DNA of 60,000 nt, from NCBI GenBank assembly GCA_029204225.1, contig CM055109.1:44767054-44827053 (forward strand), in the 5' to 3' direction. The notes beneath the pieces are model-generated. The model did not search any database. It was not told the DNA's origin and saw nothing but the letters and a program-made list of their open reading frames with translations. This document shows positions 1-12,395 of this stretch, in pieces. Position numbers and translations under genes: made by a program. This DNA is from Diphasiastrum complanatum (lineage: Eukaryota > Streptophyta > Lycopodiopsida > Lycopodiales > Lycopodiaceae). Position 1 is the stretch's first letter; each line of letters starts with the position of its first letter.

Positions 1-1107
1 TCTGCATCTGCTCCAGTTGATGTAGATGATTCAGATACTAATATAGAGGTTGAAGTTGAAACATCTATGGCTTTAGATTATCTAGAAAACTCTCCTTCGT
101 TCTATAATCCTCTCAGATTCTCTTCCATCTGCATCTCTTGTTAATCAATTAACTCTTCTTGATGTTCTTTATATTTTATAAATAATGATAGTTATATTTC
201 ATTTAATGATATAGAAGATGTTTTGAATTTGAGAGAGGATGAAATCCTCTCAATTTTTGCACAAAATTTATCAGAATTTTCTGACATTGTTGATTACACA
301 TATGATGACCTTGAAAGTGAGATAGATTATGATAAAGATGGCAATTGAAAATCTGGCAATGAGGCCTTGAAGGCCATGATTGAAAAATCTAAAGCCTATG
401 AAAAAACTTTGCCTACAGAGGAGAAATTTTTGGATTTCCAAAAAAAATATCCCCCAATGACTCGATATATCCCCTCCGGAAATGTAGAGGCAATTGGAGG
501 ACATGACATTAGCAGAGCAAACATCGTTGAATACGATGATTATGATATGGTACGTAGATATTATATTGATATTGATATTGTTTAGTTTTCTTATTTCAAA
601 CACTATGTTAAAGTATGAGTTTGTAGTGTTATGTATCATTCTAAATTTATCTTCTTTACTCGTTAACAGGATGCTATTAAAATAGATGCCTTTGGTATGA
701 GACATGGAGGCGTCCGAGGTGTATCAGCCGAGAGAAAGAATGTGTCTCTATCTCATTATTTGAAAAACTTTCAAAATAATGAGATTTGTATATATCATTC
801 ATCTTCTAATCCATATGCAACCACTGTCATTATGGCCATCAAATCATTATCAGTTTGTTTAGGAGGCCATAAGTACGCAAGGGGAACATATAAAATAATT
901 TTTGTAAAAAGGGATTTGGCAATTAAAATACTGGGTTATACTTCCAATGAGACTACAAAAAGATCATCTACAATGGCCCTTTATTCATGTTACATTGAAA
1001 TGAACAAAAGGAAGAATTCAAAATTTTTGGATCCATATGAAAGGAGATTATTCTTGCATGACAATACCATCCGTCTGAATCTTGAAGAGGATGATGATGA
1101 TAATTAA
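1..1107 (+). pseudogene. Unrecognised two-exon reading frame, probably transposon-associated
   Basis: I do not recognise this product. An acidic reading frame (many Asp/Glu) runs through about 155-548 with one in-frame TGA near 346. It meets a good donor (ATG|gtacgt at 548/549), and an acceptor (ttaacag|GATG, about 669/670) restores the frame of the downstream exon, which ends at the stop codon at 1105-1107. The second exon encodes about 145 residues, is rich in basic residues and ends in a run of acidic residues (EEDDDDN). The joined frame suggests a real former gene; the stop suggests decay. Its 5' end lies outside the window or is broken. Position 1-130 holds a separate short acidic frame. 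It lies tail to tail with the transposase-like remnant at 1233-2595, so a mobile-element origin is likely but not shown. Confidence 0.4.
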
Positions 1108-1232
1108 ACAATTTTTTGTAATAGAATTTTGACATATTACAAGGATCTCTCTTTTGTTATGAATTTGAATGCCTTTCAAAAAATTGTAACATTTGGCGAG
1201 TTTTTAGCTTGATATCTAAATTGTGCTCTTCT

Positions 1233-2595
1233 TTAAAGCCATTGAAAAAGTTGAACTAAATATTTATTTCTTGAATTGTGTCCTCCATGATTTGTTGCTC
1301 TATGAAATGCTCTCCTTGCTTGCCAATGAGATTTTTCCATCTCTTGTGATGACCAGGTACTTAAGCTCTCATATTCCTTTGCAAAATAAGTTGCATGATG
1401 AAGAAGGATGTGCTGCAAACAATAGTTTTGATTAGTTACATCAGTAGAAAAAAATATAAGCCTGAATGAAATAAGTACCAGATAATGATATAGATTAACA
1501 TTATTTAATGAGTAATGTTGTCTTTTCCCCAAAAATCATGTACAAATTTTACAAATGTGGTGCAATGATTTTGCAAAGTCCTCATATCTTCTGTGATAGG
1601 TTTTCTTTCCTGATAACACCTATGAGTTTGTCTAAGTTGGTCCACACTTGTCCTTTGTCCACTCGATTACTTCCTTCCAGTGTTCATGTGGCTTGAACAA
1701 TTTCTCTCCAAATTTCGTATCTGACACTTGAATCTTTGCATGTGTGATTGGATAAGAATCTTCTTGCTTTAGCACCTCCAATTGATGGCTTATTAGGAAC
1801 GTTTTTTTTTTTTTTTTCTGGAGAGTCTGTCACTTTTTTCAATCGTGATATTTCTTTTATGTAGTCCTGCATTTGACAGAACTATTTCCAACCTCCTAAT
1901 TGCTGCTTTAGCCACAGACTCCGGTTTATGATTCCATGCTAGTAGAATATGCAAGTAAATAATATTTTCAATAATACGAACCTCAGCATGCAATGTGCAT
2001 ATGTGAACATTTTTTAATGAAATTGGCAAAACGCTTTTCATATTTGGATCTTCAGGTTCTCGTGTTGGGCCAGTGTTTGTTGATCATCCCAAATTCATAT
2101 TGTAACAATCCTTCATGCAATAAAGACATGGATGCTTTGATGTTGCCCCATGAGAGACATTATACATACATTTTAATGTTTTCAAATCCCCTGCAAGGTG
2201 CCATTGAATTTGAAAACTTCCATGGTTTTCGACCGTAAATTTCTCACACTCCAAATGTATCTTTATAATCTCGCCATAATTTTTTCTTGAAAATATCCAT
2301 GGAAGTATTTTATGGTCCTCTTTCAAGACCTATAGAGAAGCAAGTAATGTATGACATGTCAATAAAAACTGGCAAGGTATGAAATGTTAATAATGATATT
2401 CTAAATGCAAATTGAAATGTTTACCTAGAATGCCACCAACCACCATATGTGATTTTCCGATTGAACACTAAATGTTCGATCATCTATATCCAAAATTGTG
2501 TTCATCAAAGTGACACTCACTCGTTCTAACTTTTGATCTTTGATGATTTCATATTCATCCAATTTTATTACAATAATGATCTTTCCATCCCACCT
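1233..2595 (-). pseudogene. Decayed transposase-like gene (W-H-x-x-G-D-L-K / H-P-C-x-x-C type)
   Basis: Reading frames on the minus strand line up in order: 2595-2425, then 2326-2084, 2041-1793, 1872-1684 and about 1430-1233. The middle part carries a WHLAGDLK motif followed by SKHPCLYC. The next parts carry a Leu/Ile-rich helix block, a KPSIGGAKARRFL block and a closing LSTWSSQEMEKSHWQARR block. The order and spacing match what I recall of uncharacterised, widely dispersed transposon-derived proteins; I cannot name the superfamily. Breaks visible: a TGA just after the C-x-x-C block, a frame change at a run of A/T near 1801-1818, and no continuous start. A donor-like gtaaac follows the first block near 2425, so the ancestral gene had introns. 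Pseudogene status is clear; identity is inference. Confidence 0.5.
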
Positions 2596-2599
2596 CATA

Positions 2600-4629
2600 T
2601 TTCACTACAAGCATACAGTGATTTCAAAAGTTCTGCTACTCCACTTCAGTTTTTGCATTGAGCACACCAAGATTTTCAGTCTTAAAGCTCTAGTCCCAAA
2701 TTTTGGAATGAGCATGAAGAGAAGTTATTGCATCTCATGCTCAACTAACTAATGTCTGAAGTTAACTATACCAATTAAACATTGGACAAGGCCGAAAACC
2801 TGGAAAACGGCGATCAGAAGTTATCGGTTTGCATTCTCTCTCTATGTAACCTCTCTCTAAAGTGAAATTTATTAAAGGGCCCATTTTGAGCCCATATTTC
2901 TCCTAATGGTTTCGCAGTTAGGATTTTGGTAATCCATGGGAATAATTGCTTAATAGCAGATATTAAATTTTCTGAATTGAATTCATTTAGTTGAATTCAT
3001 AACTGATATCTTTGTAACCATTGAGTTTATCCGCAGTTTTAGATGTCAATTGTGATGTTAGAAGTGGAATCTTATACATGGATTACATTGGATCTGTTAA
3101 TTGATAGAAGCTTGTTTCTAGAGTTAATGCTCTTGAATCCATAGAGATTTGAAGCTTATCACTAACAAAAAAAGATCAGAATGTAACGTTGAACCATGTT
3201 AATTTTTCTGTTTAAATCACAGGATCAAACATGGATTTGTGATAGCCATCTGATAAGCATGCCAGTCATCCAAATAAATGGGTTTTCCAAGTTTTGGGAA
3301 CAAGAGATAAGATCCTATATGGACTATAGGATAGATAGATGATCAGTAGATCTCTACAATGTCAGATAAGATTGTTAAGGGTTTTCTAGAAGGAAGAGCT
3401 GGTGGTATGAGACATCAGTAATTTTGGAAAGGAAATTCTAAAACTATAAACCTAGTCATGATATGAAAATAAATAAAAATATCATTGATAAAATGTGGGA
3501 TATTTTGGAAAATTTGAGGTTTAACCTAGATCCCAATGTGGTATCTCACTATTTACAAAATCGGAAGCCCTCAAATCTATTTCTCGCTTTCTTAATTAAT
3601 CCTTTACTTCTTAGTAATTTCTTGAGATTGGTTTATATGATTTTGTCCAGCATGAAGTAATTCTTTTGATAGACTATTATATCATATAAATTACTACTTG
3701 TGTGACTAGACTTGGAATTCAGATATATTCTAAGGTTAAAGTGTTTCAATTTCTTGAAACTAGGATATCTCTTTTGCATAAAATATATTTTAGTGGAATG
3801 GTAGTTTCTATCACTCAAGTTGAAAATATTTAAAGAAAAAGTCTTAATTGTAATAGAGTGGATCATTTTCTAAGGAAAACACTTATTACTGACTTTTCAT
3901 GGATTTCAATATTTTCATATGTCATCTTTCCAGTTAACTTTTATAGAAATTGATAATTTCTTTAAAAGGAGGGGTGAAGTGACGAGATAAAATTCTATCT
4001 GAAGATCTGTTGGTTGCATAGTTTTTGGAAGAGACCCAACTTTGGTACATAAATGAGATTTTTTTTTAAAGTAATTTTCGATAGATTCAGAGTAAGATAC
4101 CTAACTGGAACTTTTTGAATAAGAAAAATTTTCTAGGGATTGTGTGGAACAATCTAGAACTAGAACAAGGTTGAAATTTGAATCATTATCTATAAGTAGT
4201 ACAGTGAAAGGTCAAAAGTTACTAATTTCATTTTAATTGGAATAGGAGTAAGTTTGATTAAAGTTTGAGCTTGTAATGTTTGTATTAGATCAACCTAATT
4301 TTAGTTTGAATACTAGGATCAAAGAGGGGTTGATTGAGTGGAAGAAAATATGTTATTAGTGGTAAATTGGATTGGAAAACTATTGAGAGTGAATGTTATT
4401 CGTCTCAGAGATTTTTAGGGTATGTTATTTACTCATGAGAAATAGAAATTCTTGAGATATGTGAGTAACATATGTGGATTCTAGAGGAATCTACTCGATA
4501 AGAATGTGTTTATGTACTGGGTCATAGTGAGATTATTCACATTTGTGCACGATTAATCTTGTATAACTCTTATGTGTATTCTTGGTTACTAGGGTTCTAT
4601 GGCGTACTTAACCTAGTCGATGAACATAG
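2600..4629. other. No gene recognised
   Basis: AT-rich sequence with only short frames (up to about 75 codons) in both strands. I see no domain motif, no LTR boundary and no tandem array. Confidence 0.5.
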
Positions 4630-4675
4630 ACATTAGAGGAGTTTCGAACACCAAAAGGGCCTTTTGTCAAGATGT
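4630..4675 (+). repeat. Copy of a foldback-element terminus
   Basis: ACATTAGAGGAGTT followed by a CCAAAAGGGCCTTTTGT block matches the terminal inverted repeat of the 715-bp foldback element at 38,487-39,201, which begins ACATTAGAGGA and continues with CAAAAAAGACCCTTT. The partner end was not found nearby, so this is either a single decayed end or a divergent relative. Confidence 0.45.
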
Positions 4676-4937
4676 TGCTTTTGACTTTTCAACTATTCAT
4701 CGTACACTTGGCCCAATTATATATTTACACTTGTGAAAGACTGTAATGTTGTTTGCTGGTCAAATTTTTTTTGGAGCTTTCCGGTCATATTTTTTTACAA
4801 TTCAAAACTCCCGTCGGGTAGGGTATTGGCTTGTGATTGGACCGTAATTGCTGCCTGTGAGTTTCCCAAGTGCCCGGACTTAACACTTGTGGTTAAAGTA
4901 GGTCTATTTTGATCTAACTGTAGTTAGAGTAACATAT

Positions 4938-6268
4938 ATGGTTAACGAAAGATCGCCTGCATTTATTACAAATTTGGTCTTTTTTATTTTCAAATTGATT
5001 CATCTACTTTTACTTTCAAACCCTATTGTTCATCTTCATTTAGCTTTTCAATGGCTTTTGGAGACCATAGACCATGAAACAATATTGTCTCAGTTTCTAT
5101 TTGTAATGAAAAAGACTCTGATGGCTCTTGGATACCATGTATCTATAGAAAATTTCAATGGGTTTTCATGCATCCCTCATCAAAAGGTGTTTTTGGTAAA
5201 AAAGAGAAAATCAAATATGGATTATCGGAGCTTTTGGAAAGGTAGAATTTTAGACTTCAAAGTTTCACTTGGTGGTCGATCCATTTCAGAGGTTTTGGTT
5301 CAATATGTGTACATGCATAAGGAAATTAGAGTGGAAGGCATAAGTTCAAATGACAGACTCAAATGCAATTGTAAGTTTTGGAGAATTTTTTACTTTGAGT
5401 TTTTCATCAATCATTCAGACGTGTATCTGAGTATTTAAATGATATATATATTTTTTGGATTTTGCATATTTGTATACATCAAGCATAATCGAATGGCAAC
5501 CTATACAATCCCTTGTCGGCATGGTGGACGTTATTCATTCTGATATTGGTCTTCTGCAATACAAGAACCGCTCCATGAGATCACTTTTAAATTCTTATAT
5601 TTTCTTCTATGATTCATGCTACACACCATCCATTAATGGTTTAGGTGAAAGATTAGAGGCAATATCATTACTCTCTTTCTCAAACAAAGAATGGATTCTA
5701 CTATAGCAGCGAGCTTCCGATCAAGGTTTTTTATGGACATTCAAAACTGTATGAAATGTAGCACGTGTTCAAAAAACAATAGATTGCACTTGTTTCTGCT
5801 TTTTGCAATGTTTGTAGTTTTTTTTGTTGAATGTAATATTCGTAGAACAATGACAATATTTATTTGTTGTGATCTAACAAACAATATGTTATCAGGCCTC
5901 CTAGATGATCAATGGGATAAAAAGAGTAATGGCAATATCAAGTGCATAGTTAATAGATCGTCAATGAAATTTAGATATCATATAAAAAAACATGCTCTTT
6001 AGCATTTTATTATAGAAGATGGTCCAAAGTTGGCAATGAATGGAAAGCATTGGATCAAGATTTTACAGTGAATTATCAAGATCAAACGAAAATCCAAGTG
6101 AAGCAAAATGGTTCTACTATTACAGCAATTGAGGTGGAGGAAGATTGGACATTGAATCATATTCAGTTAGAGTGTACTTTGCTGCAATATAATATTCTTG
6201 AACAATTTTGTTTCCGAGTCAATGAGAGATTGGTACGTGTATGTGCATTTTCTTTAATACACATTTGA
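4938..6268 (+). other. Possible decayed multi-exon gene, unrecognised
   Basis: Three open stretches lie in tandem on the plus strand: 4938-5370 (about 145 codons up to a strong donor, ATT|gtaagt near 5370), 5455-5706 and about 6050-6235. The first contains an A-L-G-Y-x-V segment followed by a P-x-x-K-V-F-L-V segment, which faintly recalls the C-terminal part of DNA cytosine methyltransferases. The catalytic and target-recognition motifs are not seen, so I do not assign that function. The frames are not obviously joined by clean splice sites throughout. It may be a transposon gene or a worn host fragment. Confidence 0.25.
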
Positions 6269-7128
6269 AATGACTTTCAATGAGTTTATTTAAACTTATT
6301 TCAGTGTTTTCAGTATTTTGCGCTTGCATTTAAAATAATCTCAATGTTGGTATTGTTAACAAGTTTCTTTGAAGTATAGATAAGACCAAGACAAGAAAAT
6401 CTCATATAGTGCAAGGATCTAAATAAAGCGTAGAAATTGTCAAAATCGCATAGACATTGGGATAATGGACATGCAACAATGTACCTTTAAAAAAAAATTA
6501 GAAAATTGTCTCAAATGACTTCAAGATTTCATCAAACATATAGTATTCAATATTTTGGAAAATGTACGTTGCTATCAAAATCGAAATAAAATATTCGTGT
6601 CTTTCAATAACAGCCCACTTTCTGTTTGCCTATCTGTTCTATGCATCATCATGTGATGATATCTTTCTATATATTTGTGTTTTATATCAACAAGTGTCGA
6701 AACTTATATATCGATATTTACAATCCAATCGTAAGTGTCTGAGACAAATTGTTAAGCACTGCAACTTCACTATCCACCTCTGGAACAGCTTCATGCTTGT
6801 AGGACCTTACAAACGATAGTAGAACTTGCAGCATTTCATGTCGGAACTGATGAACAATATTTGTTGATACTTCAGGACATTGGAACTACAATTTAAAACA
6901 TTGAGTGTATATATTAGCCAATGTCTAATAGCTTATAATTACACAAACATAATATCATCAAGATACTGGAAGTTGAGAAATTTACCTCACGTATATTAAC
7001 ATTTGGAGTTTGCATCATATACAAATCCAAGAATGATTTAACATTCTAGATGGAAAACCATCCTTAGCGGAATGCATTGTCTTGTTGCGAAGACTGAAAG
7101 ATTGCAACAAAAAATTGTTAAATTATAA

Positions 7129-7694
7129 TCAGTATAATATTAAACTACATGCCATCGTGTAAATAATAAACAAAGATCCTTTTACCTTTGCATCAACAAT
7201 CTCCATATTAGTATTTTCATTCAGCCCATCTGGCCTGGGCAATAGTTCCATCATCCTCTTGTACAAAGAGTCAACAATGGAATGGGTGGCATTCAAGGAA
7301 TTTATTTTCATGCACACAGGTGTGTAGCTTCCAGTAGAATCCACTTTCAAAGATATTACGTCATGCGCTCCAATGTGTGCTGTCAGCAAATGACAAGCAA
7401 TGAATGACTAGAATCTATAAGAGTTTCAAAATCTTACGAAAACAAATTATCTTACTCTGCACAGTATGGAATGATGAAGATGGTTGTCTCCTTGCTTATG
7501 TGCTTGAAGAGCCTTCCAGCTTTCCTCTCTCGATGCAACAGATGCCCAAAAAATGGAGATACAACACAAATCTCCTTGGTGATTGTATATGTGTATTTAT
7601 GTAAATAATATACACACCCGGCTTCAACGAGTGTATCTGAGATATGAGAGGTCTTCTCCTTTAGCTCCTTATAATGCATGTCTTTGATATGCAT
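7129..7694 (-). other. Two short minus-strand frames of unknown nature
   Basis: Frames at 7694-7452 (80 codons) and 7389-7129 (86 codons) read in the same direction with stops between them. Neither matches a family I recognise. Just to the right, at 7,739-7,751, the minus strand reads TGGCATCAGAGC, one base from the usual copia primer-binding site. These frames may therefore be the worn 5' part of a minus-strand retroelement. No gag or pol motif confirms this. Confidence 0.2.
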
Positions 7695-7751
7695 TTTAAA
7701 ATTGATATCATCTATACATGTTGGAATTTGTGATTCGCTCTGATGCCACTA

Positions 7752-9965
7752 ATGAAATAATAACTCGAAATCCTGATGCAAAGCTCAGATAGAGCCGATC
7801 TATTTAGTTCCAGCTACTGCTACAAATTATGGTCTAATCTCTTCTGACACTGCAGATCTGATATTACTTAACAAACAATAGACAATGTTTAACAACATAT
7901 AACAACTGAGAAACAACAAAAAATGTAACTACTATAAGTCATAAACAATCACAAATTGCACACGTCGGGCAAAATATTGCAGCTCATCTATTATCAGAAT
8001 CAAGCTTACAACATAAACTTCGAGCATTGTCTATTTCCCAGATTAGCACGTCGGCACAAGAGAGGTATTCTCTCAATGAGAAATTACTATAACCCAACGA
8101 GAAATCGTCTCAAACACAATTCTCATCAATATGCCTATGTACTAACAACTAGTTTATGCATGCAAATAACTTAGTTCATGGAATACTTTGTAGATCCACA
8201 GGATTAAAAGTTTGTACAAAAGGTTTAATGATCCCCCAAAGATTCACTACATAGCATATCTCTACAGATATCTCCAGACCTATACACAACACTTTCATAA
8301 CCGAGAATCCTATAACTTGGTTATCCTCTAAGAGAATATTTCTCAAAGAGTGCTATTTCACAACCAAAAAATCTCAACCGGAGATTAACTCAATAGAATA
8401 TATTGTTAGCATGAATTTCTTTCCTTGTATCAACCCACGGATCTCAGTCCACACTAAGATCAAGTTGACTGCTTCCAGCAAGGAACATATTTCAACAAAC
8501 CCCCATCTTGCAATAGAATTACCAAGTTCTGACACAAATCAATCGGACTTGTTATCAGTCACTTTCCTACCGCAAGAGTACTTTCTAAATTATAAAACAG
8601 GTCCGTCATCTATAATAGATTCCTCTTGGAATCTCTGATAGATGCTTCTCCTTGATAACTCTCTTTTCTTCCTACCTCTCCCCCTTTTTAGCACGAAACG
8701 CCACGAGTTTCCAAGGGGTGCATATCATTCGTGATTTGCTCAGGAGAAGTTTCAAAGAAAGATACGAGAAAATCTTGAAAGCCAAAGAAAAGTTGCATCA
8801 TTGTTAGCAAATACTAATGATGTACCAACATAGTGACTTAACAAAAGATTTTCTTTAATACCAAGGTTGAGAATTGACCCGTAAATCAGAAAAGGATTAC
8901 TTAAAGATTCAAGTAGAGAAAATGATTTTAGAAAACGAGTTTATTAACTATTTCTGTGACATCATCCATGGTCAACGGGTAATCAGAATTACCTTCCAAG
9001 AAATCACAAAAAATCGGGTTAATTCATGTGTTGAGAAATTCACCAATATATCTTTTATAAAAAAATAGCTTGCCGGGTTTCCGGTTTGTAAATTTGTTCT
9101 CAGTTGCCCACTATAGTTAATAAATCGAATATAATTCGTCAATTGTGAAAAAAGCCTTACGGAATTCATCTAGGAATTCAGCCCGTTATATTGGTTGCGT
9201 CCTCCACCACGAGGAGGCCTTACCCAAAGCAAAAAACCGATGAAATTCACTTTTTTATTCTGGGACATTGCATAAGCTAAAGTAGCTTAACCAATGATTT
9301 ATCCAGTCATCGACAACTTTGGGACGTTTTTATTGCCGAAAAATTTCCGGTTAAAAGCCCAAGCTGATTTGAATTAATGGCTAATTATTGAATAGATTTT
9401 GCATTCGGTGTTTTCTATTTATTGCACAAATGAAATTCCTACGCATGATGGTCCAAAATTTGCAATCATGTGGTTAAGATTTTAGGGGGTCATCATGGTC
9501 GTGTGATGCCACCCCTAACTAGAGTTTTATTCCCTCCATTTGTATATAAAAATCAAAAATTTAATCAAAATTTACGTTCAGTTGTAGTCATTTCGGGTAT
9601 AAACTTTCTAATAGAGCAATGTCAAAAAGAAAATGTAGTTTTTAACGGACAATACCGTGCTTATAGAGTTTATTCCAATGATTTTGCAAAATGGATCTAT
9701 ACAACAAATTTGCGGAAAAGATCATTGTGTGCATCGAAATCTTATTCACACCATTTTTTAAGCCATTACAATTCCACAATCACTCTAACTGCATTTAAAA
9801 ACCATAGCCCATATTGACTTCAGAAAAGTCTATAGAAGTAGGAAAATGACAACGAAAACCATAAAAAAAACTTGCCGATCGAGCACCCCCTCCAGCCATG
9901 CAACTTCCAAAGGAAACTCTAAGTTAATTAAAGTGTTACCTTAAGCCCCCAGAAGACCAACGCGT
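7752..9965. other. No gene recognised
   Basis: Short frames only, the longest 115 codons at 9470-9817 with no recognisable motif. A small hairpin (CCTCC..GAGGAGG) lies near 9208-9224. I see no tandem repeats or retroelement domain before 9966. Confidence 0.45.
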
Positions 9966-10100
9966 TGTAAGCAAAACGATATGAGTGGTCGTAAGGCTCG
10001 TTGGGTTGAACTTATGTAAGAATTTGATCATGAGATTCGATACGTCAAGGGTAGCTCTAACTAAGTTTCAGTTGCACTTAGTCGGATTCGTGAATTAAAA
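9966..10100 (+). pseudogene. Ty3/gypsy RNase H fragment
   Basis: About 44 codons show the conserved end of a gypsy RNase H domain: SGRKARW, then EFDHEIRYVKG, then an A-L-S-R-I-R-E block. Two in-frame TAA codons replace expected residues (after VELM and after GSSN). Nothing of the neighbouring RT or integrase remains; the fragment runs straight into low-complexity DNA. The same domain is better preserved in the gypsy element of this window (42,122-41,739, minus). Confidence 0.75.
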
Positions 10101-10124
10101 AACAAAAAAAAACAAAAAAAATTG

Positions 10125-10384
10125 TAGAAAGGGGAGGGGGCTTAGCACCCCGCTTAAAAATAAAAATAAAAAAAATCGGGCCCCCTCCATCTGCCACGAA
10201 GGATGGCCTCCGCAGCGAATGGAGGAGAGAAATTTTTTTTTTTTGAGATAATAATAGTAATAATAATAATAATAAAATCCATCCCTTGTGGCAGATAGAG
10301 AGGGAAAAAAAAATTGAAAAAAAATAATAATTTTTTTTTTTGAAAATAAATTTTCCATTCGTCGTGGCAGATAGAGTCCCCCTT

Positions 10385-10385
<1 letters not shown>
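10125..10385. repeat. Foldback-like repeat built from a 'TCTGCCAC' motif
   Basis: A motif of about 22 bp (CCATCTGCCACGAAGGATGG at about 10,187) recurs inverted at about 10,279 (CCATCCCTTGTGGCAGATAG) and again at about 10,356 (CCATTCGTCGTGGCAGATAG). Between them are A/T runs and an (AAT)n tract at about 10,247-10,276. The structure could fold into alternative hairpins. No coding content is convincing; the overlapping minus-strand frames are low-complexity. Confidence 0.5.

Positions 10386-10417
<32 letters not shown>
10386..10417. repeat. (CA)n microsatellite
   Basis: About 15 uninterrupted CA dinucleotides, directly after the foldback-like block. Confidence 0.95.
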
Positions 10418-10418
<1 letters not shown>

Positions 10419-11060
10419 TTTTAAAGCTATGGAAACTCAATTTTTTTTTGAGTATTACCATTTTCAAAGAAGAAAACTTCTAAAAGTTGGAAAATTTGCA
10501 ATTCGCTTGATAGCAAAGAAAGCACTAGAAATTTTGAAAACAAAAGAAACTTTAGATTCGAGACTCTCCTATTTATGTTTTTCCCTTGAGTCATATTCCA
10601 AAATTACTTATGGGATAATTAATATGCCACGTGTCAACACCATGTGCATTTTTCATTTTAAGCTAAATTAACAACTTTTTTTATTTCAGATTTTTTTTTT
10701 GTGGGTTTTAAATGGGAAGCCATCTTACCGAATATAAAAACCTTGCCCACAATTTTTGAGAAAATGACTAATTTAAACTTCTATATGTAACTTGGAAAAA
10801 TGTCATGCTTAACTAAATGCTTATGGGATAAATATGTGAACCTAATGGTCTCTCCTCATGCCTCCAACCATCCAAAAGAGAAAAAAGCTAAAAAGTATAA
10901 ATATATTTCCAAAACCTTGAAAATACAAAAAAGTACAATTTAAAAAAACTAAACATAATGAGAAAAAAAGCTAAAAATTTTTAAAAATTAAAAATAAATG
11001 ATAAAGATTAAAATAATAAATCTCAAAATTTTAAAAATAGATCAAAACATTTAAAAAATG

Positions 11061-11186
<126 letters not shown>

Positions 11187-11436
11187 CTAGTGCAGTATGT
11201 AGATCACATCAATCAATCACCATAGCCACTCCTCACATTGATGGCAAAGCAAAAGTTAAGTATATTACAAAGGATATCTAAACATATAGGAAACACCCCA
11301 ACTGCATGAAAGGATATGTGTCTTAAAATTGGCCTTATACCTGCCAAACTAGAATATATATATATATATCTTAAAATTTAAAAATAAAATAAAATAAAAT
11401 AAAACTTTAAAAATAAATAAATAAACTAAACAAATT

Positions 11437-11656
11437 AAGGGCCAATGGCTTAGAGTCAAAAGCCAAGTGACCAAAAGACTTAGGACCATGGGCCAAAGAC
11501 TAAGGCAAAGGGCTAAAGGCCAAAGACTTAAACTTAAAAGTCAAGTGCTAGTGCCAAGGGCCAATGGGCTAAGGGCTAGGGCCAAGGTCCAAAGGCTAAG
11601 GACTAGGTCCAAAGACCTAGGGCCAATAGCCTAGGTGCAAGGACTAAGGGCCAAGG
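11437..11656 (+). repeat. Degenerate heptameric repeat, GGCYAAG type
   Basis: About 30 imperfect units of 6-7 bases, variants of GGGCCAA, GGGCTAA, AGACTAA and AAGCCAA. It is the same family as the longer array at 27,686-28,275. The plus strand is purine-rich and G-rich throughout. No reading frame of interest. Confidence 0.75.
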
Positions 11657-11755
11657 ACGTGCGTCCGGGCGGGGGCTGGGCGCGAATGTGCATCCAAGCG
11701 CGGGGGTGTCTGGGGGAGCCCGAGGTGGGCGCGTCCACCCCGGGCGCAATTTTTA
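11656..11755. other. Short GC-rich block
   Basis: About 100 bases are strongly G+C-rich (GCGTCC, GGGCGCG, CACCCCGGGCGC motifs) between the heptamer array and a poly-A run. Long frames exist on both strands because of composition, not because of coding. Confidence 0.5.
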
Positions 11756-11805
11756 AAAAAAAAATACAGGCCCCTCCCAACTCGCTCCCACATGCCCAAA
11801 AGAGA

Positions 11806-12050
11806 AGTGAATGCTCACTATTAGAATGACTCACTCAAGACCAGAATATTTGGGATAAGTGAATGCTCACCAGAAGAGTGATAAGCAAATGAAGACCACT
11901 GGTTTCTAGGAGAAATGAATGCTCACCAGAAGAGTGATAGGCTCTCAAGACCACAAGATTTGAAATAGGTGAATGCTCGCTAAAAGAGTGTCAAGTTCTC
12001 AAGGCCACAAGTCTCTTGGAGAAATGAATTCTCACCAGAAGAGTGACAAT
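11806..12050 (+). repeat. Tandem repeat, about 55-bp unit, five copies
   Basis: The phrase GTGAATGCTCACCAGAAGAGTGA (variants) recurs at about 11,806, 11,859, 11,917, 11,970 and 12,024, each followed by a variable AAGACCAC/CAAG segment. Units differ by several bases, so the array is old. Confidence 0.8.
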
Positions 12051-12060
12051 ACAAAAACTA

Positions 12061-12395
12061 TGTAACGATGCGCTCCCCAGATGAACCTCAACAGCTTACT
12101 AATTACTACTCGAAACTGTTCCATGAACTGTAGGGAACCACGAGACCTAAACACTACTATGTCTTATATTATGAGATCGGATTCTCCTCGGACGAACTTC
12201 AACAGCTTACTCATTATGGTTGCAGAGCTGCATCATTGACTGCAAGAATCCAGAAGACCTGCACACCACTTTGTCTTCTGTGATGAGATCGGTTTAGGGT
12301 TTACGGTTGTACTTCAACAACTTACTAATTACTAAGCATAATTGTGTGGGGCATGATAGGGAACTAGAAGACCTGCACACTACTATGTCAATTCC
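12061..12395 (+). repeat. Tandem repeat, about 110-bp unit, three copies
   Basis: CTTCAACAGCTTACTAATTA-like segments recur at about 12,090, 12,201 and 12,311. Each is followed by a GAA(C/T)C..GAAGACCTGCACAC..CTATGTC segment. The copies are diverged. The array directly follows the 55-bp array. Confidence 0.75.

Noticed and set aside
4938-5438. Possible DNA cytosine methyltransferase fragment (ALGYHV.., ..KVFLV)
   Set aside because: Only a faint local resemblance; the catalytic PC and ENV motifs are absent, so no function was assigned.
11631-11834. Overlapping frames on both strands in the GC-rich block
   Set aside because: Low stop-codon density is due to G+C content; no motif on either strand.
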